Positions 26,174 through 36,056 of a stretch of 64,000 nt of DNA are shown here, piece by piece. The notes under the pieces were generated by a model, which was given only the letters and a program-made list of their open reading frames with translations, did no database searches and was not told where the DNA came from. Position numbers and translations under genes: made by a program. The stretch lies in NCBI GenBank assembly GCA_009781695.1, contig WQVH01000001.1:1-64000 (forward strand). Reading direction: 5' to 3'. Source of the DNA: Oscillospiraceae bacterium (GTDB lineage: Bacteria; Bacillota; Clostridia; Oscillospirales; Oscillospiraceae). Every line of letters starts with the position of its first letter. The first letter of the stretch is position 1.

Positions 26174-26821
26174 TTATGGGGTAGGGATTTGTTCAGCGGG
26201 AGATATCTTAGCGTCACCGTAAAACCGTGACTCCATTTCAAAAATGGCATAGTATGCACCATAGCAAAAGCTCTCGTTGGGATACTCGCGTTTAAGCTCA
26301 TTAAATTTCTTTACAAGCCATGGTATACGTTTCTCCGGAGCCTTAAAACCCAATGCGACCAAGACCATAGATTTGGCGTAAGCGCCGCGCATATCATCAA
26401 AATTCTTGATAAGCTCATCGGCAATATCTTTGCTGCACAGTGCGAGCACCCGAGCTGAAAGCTCGATAAACAAGTCATTTAAACTCGTCTTGAGCATTCT
26501 GATGATCTCCGGTACGACTTCATCTTCAAATTCCAGCGCCTTACGCACCAGCAATTGCTGATTCATCATATCTGTGCCTCGGCGCATGAATTTGATGACC
26601 TGTCCGGCAGTAGTTGCAGCGTCGATATCATGCATTTCGGCAGAAATTGCCACATCCCTGTTGGGGAGCTTGTCTCGAAGTGACCGCTCCAGAAGGTCTT
26701 GCATTGGAATATTTTCAAGCATCAGCTTGATTTGAAAATGCTCAATTGCAGCCGGTGGCGGCGCCGCTTCACGATCAAGCCCATTTTCGTTAAAAAACCA
26801 TCGAATCAAGTCATAATGCAT
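26174..26821 (-). CDS. Hypothetical helical protein
   Basis: A 215-residue soluble protein that I do not recognise. It is mostly predicted helix and has no signal peptide or membrane segment. The pattern in the second half (EDEVVPEIIRML, FIELSARVLAL, IADELIKNFDD, YAKSMVLVALGF) could be short HEAT-like repeats. It precedes the HAAS-domain gene by 39 bp on the same strand and may be co-transcribed with it. Confidence 0.6.
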   Translation of the reverse strand: MHYDLIRWFFNENGLDREAAPPPAAIEHFQIKLMLENIPMQDLLERSLRDKLPNRDVAISAEMHDIDAATTAGQVIKFMRRGTDMMNQQLLVRKALEFEDEVVPEIIRMLKTSLNDLFIELSARVLALCSKDIADELIKNFDDMRGAYAKSMVLVALGFKAPEKRIPWLVKKFNELKREYPNESFCYGAYYAIFEMESRFYGDAKISPAEQIPTP

Positions 26822-26966
26822 CTCAATTCACACTCCTATTTGGCAGTTGCTTCGCATCAATAAGCATACTGTATGCGTAAGCAATAATCCTTATTTACTC
26901 ATTGCTGCTCATTATAAGCGATAAAATACCCTCAGGCAAGTTATTTGGAATACGGCACAGCCCCTA

Positions 26967-27042
26967 CTAGTACTTCATTCTTGAAATAAGTTTGCAAAGA
27001 TGCCGCAAGATTTGTAAGCTTATTTTGACAATGGAGTACTAG
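26967..27042. repeat. 76-nt near-perfect inverted repeat containing the bipA stop codon
   Basis: The arms (26967-26998 and 27011-27042) form a 32-bp stem with one C-C mismatch and several G-T pairs around a 12-nt loop. The outer arms read CTAGTACTTCATT and AATGGAGTACTAG. The TAG stop of bipA (27039-27041) lies inside the right arm. Neither side has a T-tract on the transcribed strand, so it is not a classical terminator. Confidence 0.8.
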
Positions 27043-28847
27043 ACCTTATTTCTCATTCTCATGCGCATATCATGCTTGAGTTCACGCTTGCGCAGGCGCA
27101 AGCTCAGCGGCGTAATTTCCAGAAGCTCGTCGTCAGCAAGAAACTCCAGAGCCTGCTCCATACTCATCACCACCGGCGTGATGAGCTTGAGTGCGTCATC
27201 GCTGCCGGAAGCCCTGAAGTTAGTCAGCTGTTTGCGCTTACAGACATTGATCACAATGTCTTCGTTTTTGGCATTTTGTCCGACGATTTGCCCTGCATAT
27301 ACCTGAGTGCCTGCACCGATAAACAAAATGCCGCGTTCTTGTGCGCTGTGTAAGCCATAAGTTACCGCTTCGCCCGATTCAAAAGCGACCATAGAGCCAT
27401 TGGTACGTCTGGTCACATCACCTTTGTACGGCGCATAGCCCTCTAACACCGAGGACATAATGCCCTCGCCGCGTGTATCAGTCAGAAATTCGCTTCGGTA
27501 ACCAAACAGCCCTCTTGAGGGTACAACGAATTCCAATCTCATCCGATTGCCTACAGGAGACATATGTCTCAGCTCTCCCTTGCGCTGTCCCATCTTGGCC
27601 ATTACAGGCCCTACAGACTCTTCCGGAACATCACAAATCAGACATTCCAGCGGCTCATGTCTGACAGCGTCGATTTCTTTATAGAGCACTCTGGGCGTGG
27701 ATACTTGGAACTCATAACCCTCGCGGCGCATGGTCTCCATCAGAATGGACAAATGCATTTCACCCCGACCGGATACATTCCAACTCTCGGTCGAATCCGT
27801 ATCCTCGACACGAAGCGATACATCTCTGAGCAGCTCACTGTAAAGACGGTCTCTAATATTGCGGCTGGTGACAAACTTGCCCTCTCGTCCGGCAAAAGGA
27901 GAGTCATTGACAGAAAAAGTCATCTCGACCGTTGGATCTGAAATGCTGGCGAATGGCAGCGCCTCTACACATTCAGGAGCACAAACCGTGTCACCTATAT
28001 TGATGTTCTCAGTGCCTGAAAAGCAAACGATTTCCCCCGCATTGGCGCTTTCCACAGGGACGCGGCGCAAGTCTTCGATTTCGTATAGATTGACAATCTT
28101 GGACTTATATGCCTGCTTTTCATCAGCCTGATTACAAATGATCACCTCTTGCCCAACACGGACGACACCGCGTTCAATGCGTCCGATGCCGATACGTCCG
28201 ACATATTCATTATAGTCGATAGAACTCACCAGAAGCTGAGTCGGACCATCCACTGTGACATTGGGAGCCGGGATATAACTGAGGATCATATCAAATAATG
28301 GGATCAGATCACGACCTGCATCTTCGGGTGCAAGCGAAGCAGTACCGGCACGTCCGGAGCAAAACACAGTCGGAGAGTCGAGTTGTTCGTCGGTCGCATC
28401 TAAATCCATGAGTAGTTCAAGCACTTCGTCAACGACCTCATATATCCGTGCCTCAGGTTTGTCGATCTTGTTGACGACGACAATGACTTTATGTCCTAAT
28501 TCCAGAGCGCGGCTGAGTACGAATCGCGTTTGCGGCATGGGGCCTTCAACCGCATCGACCAGTAAAAGTACACCCGAGACCATCTTGAGTATGCGCTCGA
28601 CCTCGCCGGAAAAATCGGCGTGCCCCGGAGTATCGACAATATTTATTTTTGTGTCTTTATATCGAATGGCAGTGTTTTTTGCCAAAATGGTGATGCCGCG
28701 TTCACGTTCGAGATCGCCTGAATCCATGATTCTTTCGGCAACGTTTTGATTTTCTCGAAATGCCCCTGCTTGAGCCAGCATTTCATCAACCAGTGTAGTT
28801 TTCCCATGATCAACATGAGCAATGATCGCAATATTGCGCAAATCCAA
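27039..28847 (-). CDS. bipA: Ribosome-associated GTPase BipA/TypA
   Basis: A 602-residue translational GTPase. G1 is AHVDHGKTTL (near residue 10), followed by RGITI (G2), DTPGH (G3) and NKID (G4), then domain II, the EF-G-like domains III and V and the BipA-specific C-terminal domain. Length is typical. The start is set at TTG 28847, 9 nt after AAAGGAG; the TTG seven codons upstream overlaps that site. BipA acts on the ribosome in stress and low-temperature growth. The stop codon lies inside a long inverted repeat, see 26967-27042. Confidence 0.96.
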   Translation of the reverse strand: MDLRNIAIIAHVDHGKTTLVDEMLAQAGAFRENQNVAERIMDSGDLERERGITILAKNTAIRYKDTKINIVDTPGHADFSGEVERILKMVSGVLLLVDAVEGPMPQTRFVLSRALELGHKVIVVVNKIDKPEARIYEVVDEVLELLMDLDATDEQLDSPTVFCSGRAGTASLAPEDAGRDLIPLFDMILSYIPAPNVTVDGPTQLLVSSIDYNEYVGRIGIGRIERGVVRVGQEVIICNQADEKQAYKSKIVNLYEIEDLRRVPVESANAGEIVCFSGTENINIGDTVCAPECVEALPFASISDPTVEMTFSVNDSPFAGREGKFVTSRNIRDRLYSELLRDVSLRVEDTDSTESWNVSGRGEMHLSILMETMRREGYEFQVSTPRVLYKEIDAVRHEPLECLICDVPEESVGPVMAKMGQRKGELRHMSPVGNRMRLEFVVPSRGLFGYRSEFLTDTRGEGIMSSVLEGYAPYKGDVTRRTNGSMVAFESGEAVTYGLHSAQERGILFIGAGTQVYAGQIVGQNAKNEDIVINVCKRKQLTNFRASGSDDALKLITPVVMSMEQALEFLADDELLEITPLSLRLRKRELKHDMRMRMRNKV

Positions 28848-28881
28848 AATAGTGTGCTCCTTTAGCAAATGAAATAATATC

Positions 28882-28911
28882 AGTATATCCTATTTAGTGT
28901 GGTAAGCGCAA
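28882..28911 (-). promoter_or_regulatory. Promoter of bipA
   Basis: On the minus strand, TTGCGC and TATACT are separated by 18 bp, about 35 bp before the TTG start. Confidence 0.5.
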
Positions 28912-28919
28912 GCATCTTG

Positions 28920-28948
28920 TTGTTAAATAAAAGGCATCGTGCTAAAAT
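28920..28948 (+). promoter_or_regulatory. Promoter of the TauE/SafE-type permease gene
   Basis: TTGTTA (28920-28925) and TAAAAT (28943-28948) are separated by 17 bp, 36 bp before the ATG. The site is divergent from the bipA promoter. Confidence 0.5.
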
Positions 28949-28983
28949 AAGCAAAAATGAAAGTGAATAAGGGTCTTATTTAA

Positions 28984-29775
28984 ATGCAGTATGTTGTGTA
29001 CTTTCTGATCGCCATATCCGCAACGACAGTCGGTGCCATTGCCGGACTGAGCGGAGGAATCATCATCAGACCTGTTATGGACGTATTGGGAGATTTCAAT
29101 GCACAGACAATCAGTATACTTTCCTCAATCACTGTGCTCTCTATGTCTGTAGTTTCTGCCGGTAAGCAGATCATGCAAAAGGCAAAAATCAATTACCGCA
29201 TTGTGATGCCGCTTGCGCTGGGCGCTGCAATCGGCGGGATCTGCGGACAGCGGATTCTTGCAGCGGCGGTTAGTGGGATTGAAGTCGGCGGGGTTGTCAC
29301 GGTGATCCAAAATTCAGTGCTTTTGGTGCTGACGGTCTTGGTATTTATTTATATGAAAAACAGAACAAAAATAAAGAGCCGAGCACTATCCGGAATTCCT
29401 TTGTCTGCACTGGTGGGGCTGGGAATGGGGATGATTTCGGCATTTTTGGGTATTGGCGGCGGGCCTTTTAATGTGGCTTTGATGATTTTGTTGTTTTCGT
29501 TCGATATTAAGACGGCTGCGATATGCTCGATTGTCATTATTTTCTTTGCGCAATTTGCCAATGTGAGTCTCTTTACACTGACCACCGGATTTGGCGGAAT
29601 TGACTTGTCCGTGCTCCCGGCGATGGTGGTGGGTGCGATTGCCGGAGGATTTTTCGGAGCGGTGCTCAATAAAAAGCTCAGTGAAAGGGCAGTTGAGCGT
29701 TGCTACTTTGCACTGCTCATGGTCGTCATGGCAATCACATGCGCAAACATCGTCACGCACTTAAATTTAGTGTAG
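28984..29775 (+). CDS. TauE/SafE family membrane permease
   Basis: A 263-residue polytopic protein with about eight hydrophobic segments in two related halves. Each half carries the glycine-rich family motif: GAIAGLSGGIIIRPV (about residues 17-31) and GMISAFLGIGGGPFNV (about 152-167). Members export or import sulfur-containing organic anions; the substrate here is unknown. It is divergent from bipA and convergent with the signal peptidase gene 18 bp away. Confidence 0.9.
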   Translation: MQYVVYFLIAISATTVGAIAGLSGGIIIRPVMDVLGDFNAQTISILSSITVLSMSVVSAGKQIMQKAKINYRIVMPLALGAAIGGICGQRILAAAVSGIEVGGVVTVIQNSVLLVLTVLVFIYMKNRTKIKSRALSGIPLSALVGLGMGMISAFLGIGGGPFNVALMILLFSFDIKTAAICSIVIIFFAQFANVSLFTLTTGFGGIDLSVLPAMVVGAIAGGFFGAVLNKKLSERAVERCYFALLMVVMAITCANIVTHLNLV

Positions 29776-29793
29776 CCGGAAAAACACGCTAAA

Positions 29794-30318
29794 CTAGCTT
29801 AATATTTGAGGGTTGGGAAAAAATTCGAAATATAATCTGCCAATGATATCATCTCTTGAAACAAAACTATTGTTCCAGTGCCGAGAATCATTTGACCTGT
29901 TGCGATTATCACCCATGACGAAGAAACTATCGCCCGGTACGACAAAAGGCCCATAACTTCCTCTCATATCTTCTGCCAGAAAAGGCTCATAAAGCGGAAC
30001 AGAAGCATCATTGATAAAGACCTCGCCATTGACGATCGTCACAGTTTCATAGGGCAAGCCGATGATACGCTTTACAAAAGGCACGGACACCGTGCCGTCC
30101 GGCGGCTCAAAAAGGATGATATCAAATCTGCCGGGATCCCGGAAAGTGTATGCGACCCTCAAGCCCATAACTCTGCTATTGGTCATGATGGTGCCTTCCA
30201 TTGACGAAGAAATGATTACCGCCGAGGCGATCAGCGTGTGATTAACAATAAGACCGATAATAATGGCGATGGCAAAAGTCTTAAGCCAATTGAATATACT
30301 ACTTCCCAATTTTTTCAT
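29794..30318 (-). CDS. lepB: Signal peptidase I
   Basis: A 174-residue type I signal peptidase with one N-terminal membrane segment (about 13-35). The catalytic Ser39 is in ISSSMEGTI and the general-base Lys83 in PFVKRIIGLP; box E reads GDNRNRSNDSRHW. It cleaves signal peptides of secreted proteins at the outer membrane face. It is fully equipped for catalysis, in contrast to the signal-peptidase-like protein in the pilus locus at 54532-55134. Confidence 0.93.
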   Translation of the reverse strand: MKKLGSSIFNWLKTFAIAIIIGLIVNHTLIASAVIISSSMEGTIMTNSRVMGLRVAYTFRDPGRFDIILFEPPDGTVSVPFVKRIIGLPYETVTIVNGEVFINDASVPLYEPFLAEDMRGSYGPFVVPGDSFFVMGDNRNRSNDSRHWNNSFVSRDDIIGRLYFEFFPNPQILS

Positions 30319-30339
30319 TTGACGATTTCCTCTCTGTGA

Positions 30340-30362
30340 GGCGCAGCATTCTTGATGCGCCG
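30340..30362. repeat. REP-like palindromic repeat, copy 1
   Basis: A 23-bp palindromic unit (GGCGCAGCATTCTTGATGCG...) matches the copy at 32877-32899 at 21 of 23 positions. It flanks the katG unit on its left. Confidence 0.6.
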
Positions 30363-30423
30363 GGTGCAGTAGATATTATACACATATATGTATCAAAAGT
30401 GTACCCTTTTCGGATTATAAAAA

Positions 30424-30452
30424 TTGACTTTGACACGGCAATATGTTATATT
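30424..30452 (+). promoter_or_regulatory. Promoter of katG
   Basis: TTGACT (30424-30429) and TATATT (30447-30452) are separated by 17 bp, about 60 bp before the ATG. I do not see a clear PerR box. Confidence 0.65.
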
Positions 30453-30465
30453 TTCCTTATGTTAA

Positions 30466-32703
<2,238 letters not shown>

Positions 32704-32753
32704 TGAGATGATATAAAATCATCGAAACTTAAAGCATTATTATAATTAAGCGG

Positions 32754-32800
32754 AGCGGGTGCAGCGCAGGTTGAATATGCGTTGCACCTGCTATTTTTTT
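32754..32800 (+). terminator. Rho-independent terminator of katG
   Basis: A 15-bp stem with two G-T pairs (32754-32768 with 32778-32792), a 9-nt loop and a run of seven T (32794-32800). Confidence 0.93.
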
Positions 32801-33040
32801 ACCAGCTCACTCGTGAGGGCGTTGTCGGAGAAGCTGACCGAGGGAGTTATCTGTGCGTTAACGGCAAACCTTGTAGGGCGCGGCATCCTTGATGCGCCGC
32901 CAATTTGGTATCACACCACTCAAAAATGGACAAAATATAAATTGTGTAGAAAATTTATCAAAAAATATTGCAGAAAATGTCAAAGTTAAATATACTTTAT
33001 GCAAACCCAGCGAATAATTACTCGGTGGAGGAATGAGCCG
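32801..33040. other. Intergenic region after katG
   Basis: This holds the second REP-like repeat (32877-32899) and a very AT-rich stretch (32920-33000) that should carry the promoter of the next gene, though no clear -35/-10 pair is visible. With the terminator, 32704-33040 has no gene. Confidence 0.5.
32877..32899. repeat. REP-like palindromic repeat, copy 2
   Basis: A 23-bp palindromic unit (GGCGCGGCATCCTTGATGCG...), 21 of 23 identical to 30340-30362. It contains the small hairpin GCATC-CTT-GATGC. Confidence 0.6.
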
Positions 33041-33469
33041 GTGATCGAAAGCAAATTAAAGGTAACGACTACATTAAAGCAACTAATGATATTTATCCTC
33101 GTCTTTGCAATGATCTTACCCCTGACCACAGCATTCGCATATGAACAAGAAATAGTAGAACTACTTGAATATGTTGCACTACATGAACATGAAGAACTAC
33201 CCGAAATCGAGCCATACTACTTTAATCCTGCGATGATATCTCAAGTCGATGAACTACTCGCACGTTCACTCGATATGCAGATACCGGAAGCTCCGGCGTT
33301 GGATTTGTCGCAGCTTAATATAGTCACCAACGAACTGACGGAATTATCCCCCGATGCGCTGCGCGCACTGCAACAAGAGCAGGGTGTATATAGGGGACGT
33401 GACGCTCATCTTTCAAGTATAGGGTTTTGTGGGTATAGAGTCTGTGAAATTCAATCGACCCTCGGATAG
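33041..33469 (+). CDS. Short secreted protein, probably truncated
   Basis: A 142-residue protein starting at GTG 33041, 9 nt after GGAGG (33027-33031). A signal peptide is clear (LKQLMIFILVFAMILPLTTAFA). The mature part is acidic up to about residue 115 (LQQEQG), then changes abruptly to YRGRDAHLSSIGFCGYRVCEIQSTLG, which has a different composition and ends just where the RhuM-like gene's promoter begins. This looks like the N-terminus of a longer secreted protein cut by a rearrangement. I do not recognise the family. Confidence 0.55.
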   Translation: MIESKLKVTTTLKQLMIFILVFAMILPLTTAFAYEQEIVELLEYVALHEHEELPEIEPYYFNPAMISQVDELLARSLDMQIPEAPALDLSQLNIVTNELTELSPDALRALQQEQGVYRGRDAHLSSIGFCGYRVCEIQSTLG

Positions 33470-33484
33470 ATTTTATGGTATAAT
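33455..33484 (+). promoter_or_regulatory. Promoter of the RhuM-like gene
   Basis: TCGACC (33455-33460) and TATAAT (33479-33484) lie 18 bp apart, and the -10 is extended by an upstream TGG. The -35 overlaps the end of the preceding reading frame. Confidence 0.6.
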
Positions 33485-33523
33485 GCTGTTACTGAATTAA
33501 CCTAAATTGTCGGAGGGGATAGC

Positions 33524-34195
33524 ATGGCCAACGAGATCATTATCTATCGCTCAGAGGATGGGTTGACTAAAATTGAAACAAAACTGGAAAATGAGACGCT
33601 CTGGCTGACACAGGCGCAGCTTGCCGAACTTTACAGCACGACCAAGCAGAATGTTAGCCTGCATATCAGCAATATATTGAGTGATGGCGAGTTGGATACT
33701 TCAACTGTCAAGAAAATCTTGACAGTTCGAAAAGAGGGCAATCGTGAGGTTTCTCGTGAAATTGAACACTACAACCTCGACATGATCATTTCTCTCGGCT
33801 ACCGTATAAATTCCAAAACTGCTACGGCATTTCGGCAGTGGGCGACTGTACGTCTGCGAGAATATATCATAAAGGGCTTCACGATGGACGATGACCGCTT
33901 GAAGAAGCTCGGTGGCGGCGACTACTGGAAAGAGCTGCTTAATCGCATCCGCGATATTCGTTCATCAGAGAAGGTAATGTATCGCCAAGTTCTCGACCTT
34001 TTTGCGACCAGTTTGGACTACGATGCCAGTTCGGAAGAGAGTGTAAAGTTCTTTAAGATTGTGCAAAACAAACTTCACTATGCCGCTCATGGGCACACTG
34101 CTGCCGAGGTGGTTTATTATCGTGTTGACTCCGACAAGCCCTACCTCGGACTGACAACTTTTGCAGGCAACAAACTAATCAAAGTCGAGATATGA
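33524..34195 (+). CDS. RhuM family protein, C-terminally short
   Basis: A 223-residue protein of the RhuM family, with the N-terminal pattern NEIIIYRSEDGLTKIETKLE and a likely DNA-binding segment (TLWLTQAQLAELYSTTKQNV). SLGYRINSKTATAFRQWA is characteristic. Most relatives have about 330 residues; this one stops soon after the GLTTF segment, so roughly 100 C-terminal residues are missing. GGAGGGG precedes the ATG. RhuM proteins are named after a Salmonella pathogenicity-island gene and are frequent on mobile elements; their biochemical role is not established. It may be a truncated, possibly non-functional, remnant of a transferred module. Confidence 0.75.
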   Translation: MANEIIIYRSEDGLTKIETKLENETLWLTQAQLAELYSTTKQNVSLHISNILSDGELDTSTVKKILTVRKEGNREVSREIEHYNLDMIISLGYRINSKTATAFRQWATVRLREYIIKGFTMDDDRLKKLGGGDYWKELLNRIRDIRSSEKVMYRQVLDLFATSLDYDASSEESVKFFKIVQNKLHYAAHGHTAAEVVYYRVDSDKPYLGLTTFAGNKLIKVEI

Positions 34196-34362
34196 TGCAA
34201 GTATATGTGCAATGAAAAATTCTCCCGATAACCTTTTACTAATGCATCTCGTTGCGCACGTAGTTGTAATTAGACTCAAATCTTGGAGGGGTTTTATCGT
34301 TTCTATAAGAATTATCACCAAATTCTCCATATGTGAAAGCGAATAGTGTACTCGATGCCGAA

Positions 34363-34401
34363 AGGGAGTGTATCAAAACGAAAAGTTTTGGTGCACTCCC
34401 T
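34363..34401. repeat. 17-bp perfect stem-loop
   Basis: 34363-34379 pairs with 34385-34401 over 17 positions with two G-T wobbles, around the loop GAAAA. A short CTTTT follows. It could act as a plus-strand terminator, but there is no adjacent transcript except the RhuM-like gene 170 bp upstream. Confidence 0.75.
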
Positions 34402-34685
34402 CTTTTGCGAGAAATTCTGTCAGATGTCCCCAAAAACTCATTTGCGTAACAAAAAGGGTGAATCCCGAAGGTGATACGCGTGTCATAAAATCTAACCAGA
34501 GGCTTAAGCTGCAATTTATTTGAAACAATGTCTGGCAACCCCACTCCACCCTACAACGTATCCAAAAACATTGTAGGGTAGTCGCCGTTTAAAAAACATT
34601 ACCCCTAACCCCAAATTCAAAAAACACCCCATCGAAAAACTGCCGCCGAGTATAGTCAACGACACATACTATCTTATTGCGATGG

Positions 34686-34714
34686 TAGACTTTGCGCTGC
34701 TATTGTAGTATAAT
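34686..34714 (+). promoter_or_regulatory. Promoter of the SPFH/zinc-ribbon operon
   Basis: TAGACT (34686-34691) and a perfect TATAAT (34709-34714) are separated by 17 bp, 100 bp before the ATG. Confidence 0.65.
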
Positions 34715-34814
34715 TCGCAACAGGGTTCTTTTTTTACTTATTGTAAACACGAGCTAAAATGAGTGGATTTTTCGACAACGAGTGTAACGAAAAAATATAT
34801 GGAGGAGTATATTT

Positions 34815-36056
34815 ATGGGATTTATAAGAGCATTTACAGGGGCATTGGGCGGAACCTTTGCAGACCAGTGGAAAGATTTTTTGCAGCCCAGAGCCGGGCT
34901 TACAGCTACAGCGGCAATCTTTGAGGCCGTTGCCCAGGGAACAAATGCAGGCCGCGGCGCCAATACAAAAGGGTCACAAAATATCATAACCAACGGAAGT
35001 AAAATAATCGTGCCGGAGGGTACTGCGCTAATCACCATAGAAAGCGGCGCGATAACAGGGCTCGTCGCAGAACCGGGCGGATTTATTTACACTTCGGATG
35101 ACCCTAATTCCAGATCATTTTTTTCAGGCGACGGCATTTTGGCGTCTACCATAAGCACTTCATGGGAGCGATTCAAATTCGGCGGACAGCCGGGGGCACA
35201 GCAACTTGCGTTTTATATCAATCTGAGAGAAATTCCCAACAACCGCTTTGGCACACAATCAGAAATCTATTGGGATGATGCGTTTTTAGGCACACAGGTG
35301 GGCGCAATCACCAGAGGTACATATACTTTAAAAATAGTTGACCCCATCATGTTTGTCAAAAATTTTGTACCTGCAAAATATTTGCAGCCTAATGCACCTC
35401 TGTTTGACTTTGCTGACATGGACAATGATGCCGGCACACAGCTCTTCAATGAAGTTGTCAGCAGTTTGTCTGCGGCATTTTCCGGCTATACCAATGATCC
35501 CTCTATGGGCAATCGCATGTCCAGAATCCAACAAGACCAAGTTGGTTTTGCACAATCTTTATCACAAGCTGTGGAAGAGGCGTATCAATGGAAAACCGCC
35601 AGAGGCCTTGAAATACAACGCGTTGCCATAAAGGCAGTTGAATATGACGCAGATACCAGAGCGCTGCTCAGCGATGTAAAAAGAGCGGATGCTCTGTCCG
35701 GAAATCGCGGCAACTCATTTATGCAACAGGCCGTGGCTCGCGGAATGCAAGCAGCGGGCGAAAACCCGAACGGCGGCGGTATGGGTATGGCCTTTATGGG
35801 CATGGGTGCCAATGCGGCGGGCTCAATGATGAGTGGAATGCAACAACAGCCCATGATGCACCAACAACCCATGCACCAGCAACAGCCCATGCATCAGCAG
35901 CCGATGCAACAACAGCCGATGCAGCCACAACAACCACCGCAAGATGATCCTATAGAAAAGCTCAAACAACTCAAAGGATTGGTTGATGCCGGAATATTAT
36001 CGCAAGAAGAGTTCGACAGCGCTAAGGCAAGAATCTTAGGGGGGCTCGGTATATGA
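34815..36056 (+). CDS. SPFH-domain protein with C-terminal SHOCT motif (YdjI-like)
   Basis: A 413-residue protein. Residues about 20-290 form an SPFH/band-7-like domain of the YdjI type (FLQPRAGLTATAAIFEAV at the start; REIPNNRFGTQSEIYWDD in the middle). A Gly/Met-rich and then Gln/Met-rich low-complexity linker (about 315-375) leads to a SHOCT motif (DPIEKLKQLKGLVDAGILSQ, about 378-397), a short helical oligomerisation element. GGAGGAG stands 7 nt before the ATG. It overlaps the next gene by 4 bp (ATGA). In Bacillus subtilis a related SPFH protein and a zinc-ribbon protein are encoded with a PspA homologue; no pspA is seen here. Membrane-stress function is inference. Confidence 0.82.
   Translation: MGFIRAFTGALGGTFADQWKDFLQPRAGLTATAAIFEAVAQGTNAGRGANTKGSQNIITNGSKIIVPEGTALITIESGAITGLVAEPGGFIYTSDDPNSRSFFSGDGILASTISTSWERFKFGGQPGAQQLAFYINLREIPNNRFGTQSEIYWDDAFLGTQVGAITRGTYTLKIVDPIMFVKNFVPAKYLQPNAPLFDFADMDNDAGTQLFNEVVSSLSAAFSGYTNDPSMGNRMSRIQQDQVGFAQSLSQAVEEAYQWKTARGLEIQRVAIKAVEYDADTRALLSDVKRADALSGNRGNSFMQQAVARGMQAAGENPNGGGMGMAFMGMGANAAGSMMSGMQQQPMMHQQPMHQQQPMHQQPMQQQPMQPQQPPQDDPIEKLKQLKGLVDAGILSQEEFDSAKARILGGLGI
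35841..35939 (+). repeat. Gln/Met-rich coding repeat
   Basis: About 100 bp of imperfect repeats of CAACAGCCCATG-type units, encoding Met-His-Gln-Gln-Pro repeats in the linker of the SPFH protein. Such repeats can change in length by slippage. Confidence 0.75.

Larger units (their letters stand above)
34196..34814. other. 619-bp gene-poor region with hairpins
   Basis: No convincing gene. It holds a 17-bp stem-loop (34363-34401), a smaller inverted repeat CCCTACAA/TTGTAGGG (34549-34556 and 34571-34578), and the promoter of the SPFH gene near its end. A 101-codon minus-strand frame (34239-34544) spans the hairpin and has no recognisable features. The region appears to be decayed sequence next to the truncated RhuM-like gene. 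Confidence 0.5.

Noticed and set aside
34239-34544. A 101-codon minus-strand frame in the gene-poor region
   Set aside because: It runs through a 17-bp hairpin, has no good ribosome binding site and no recognisable domain.
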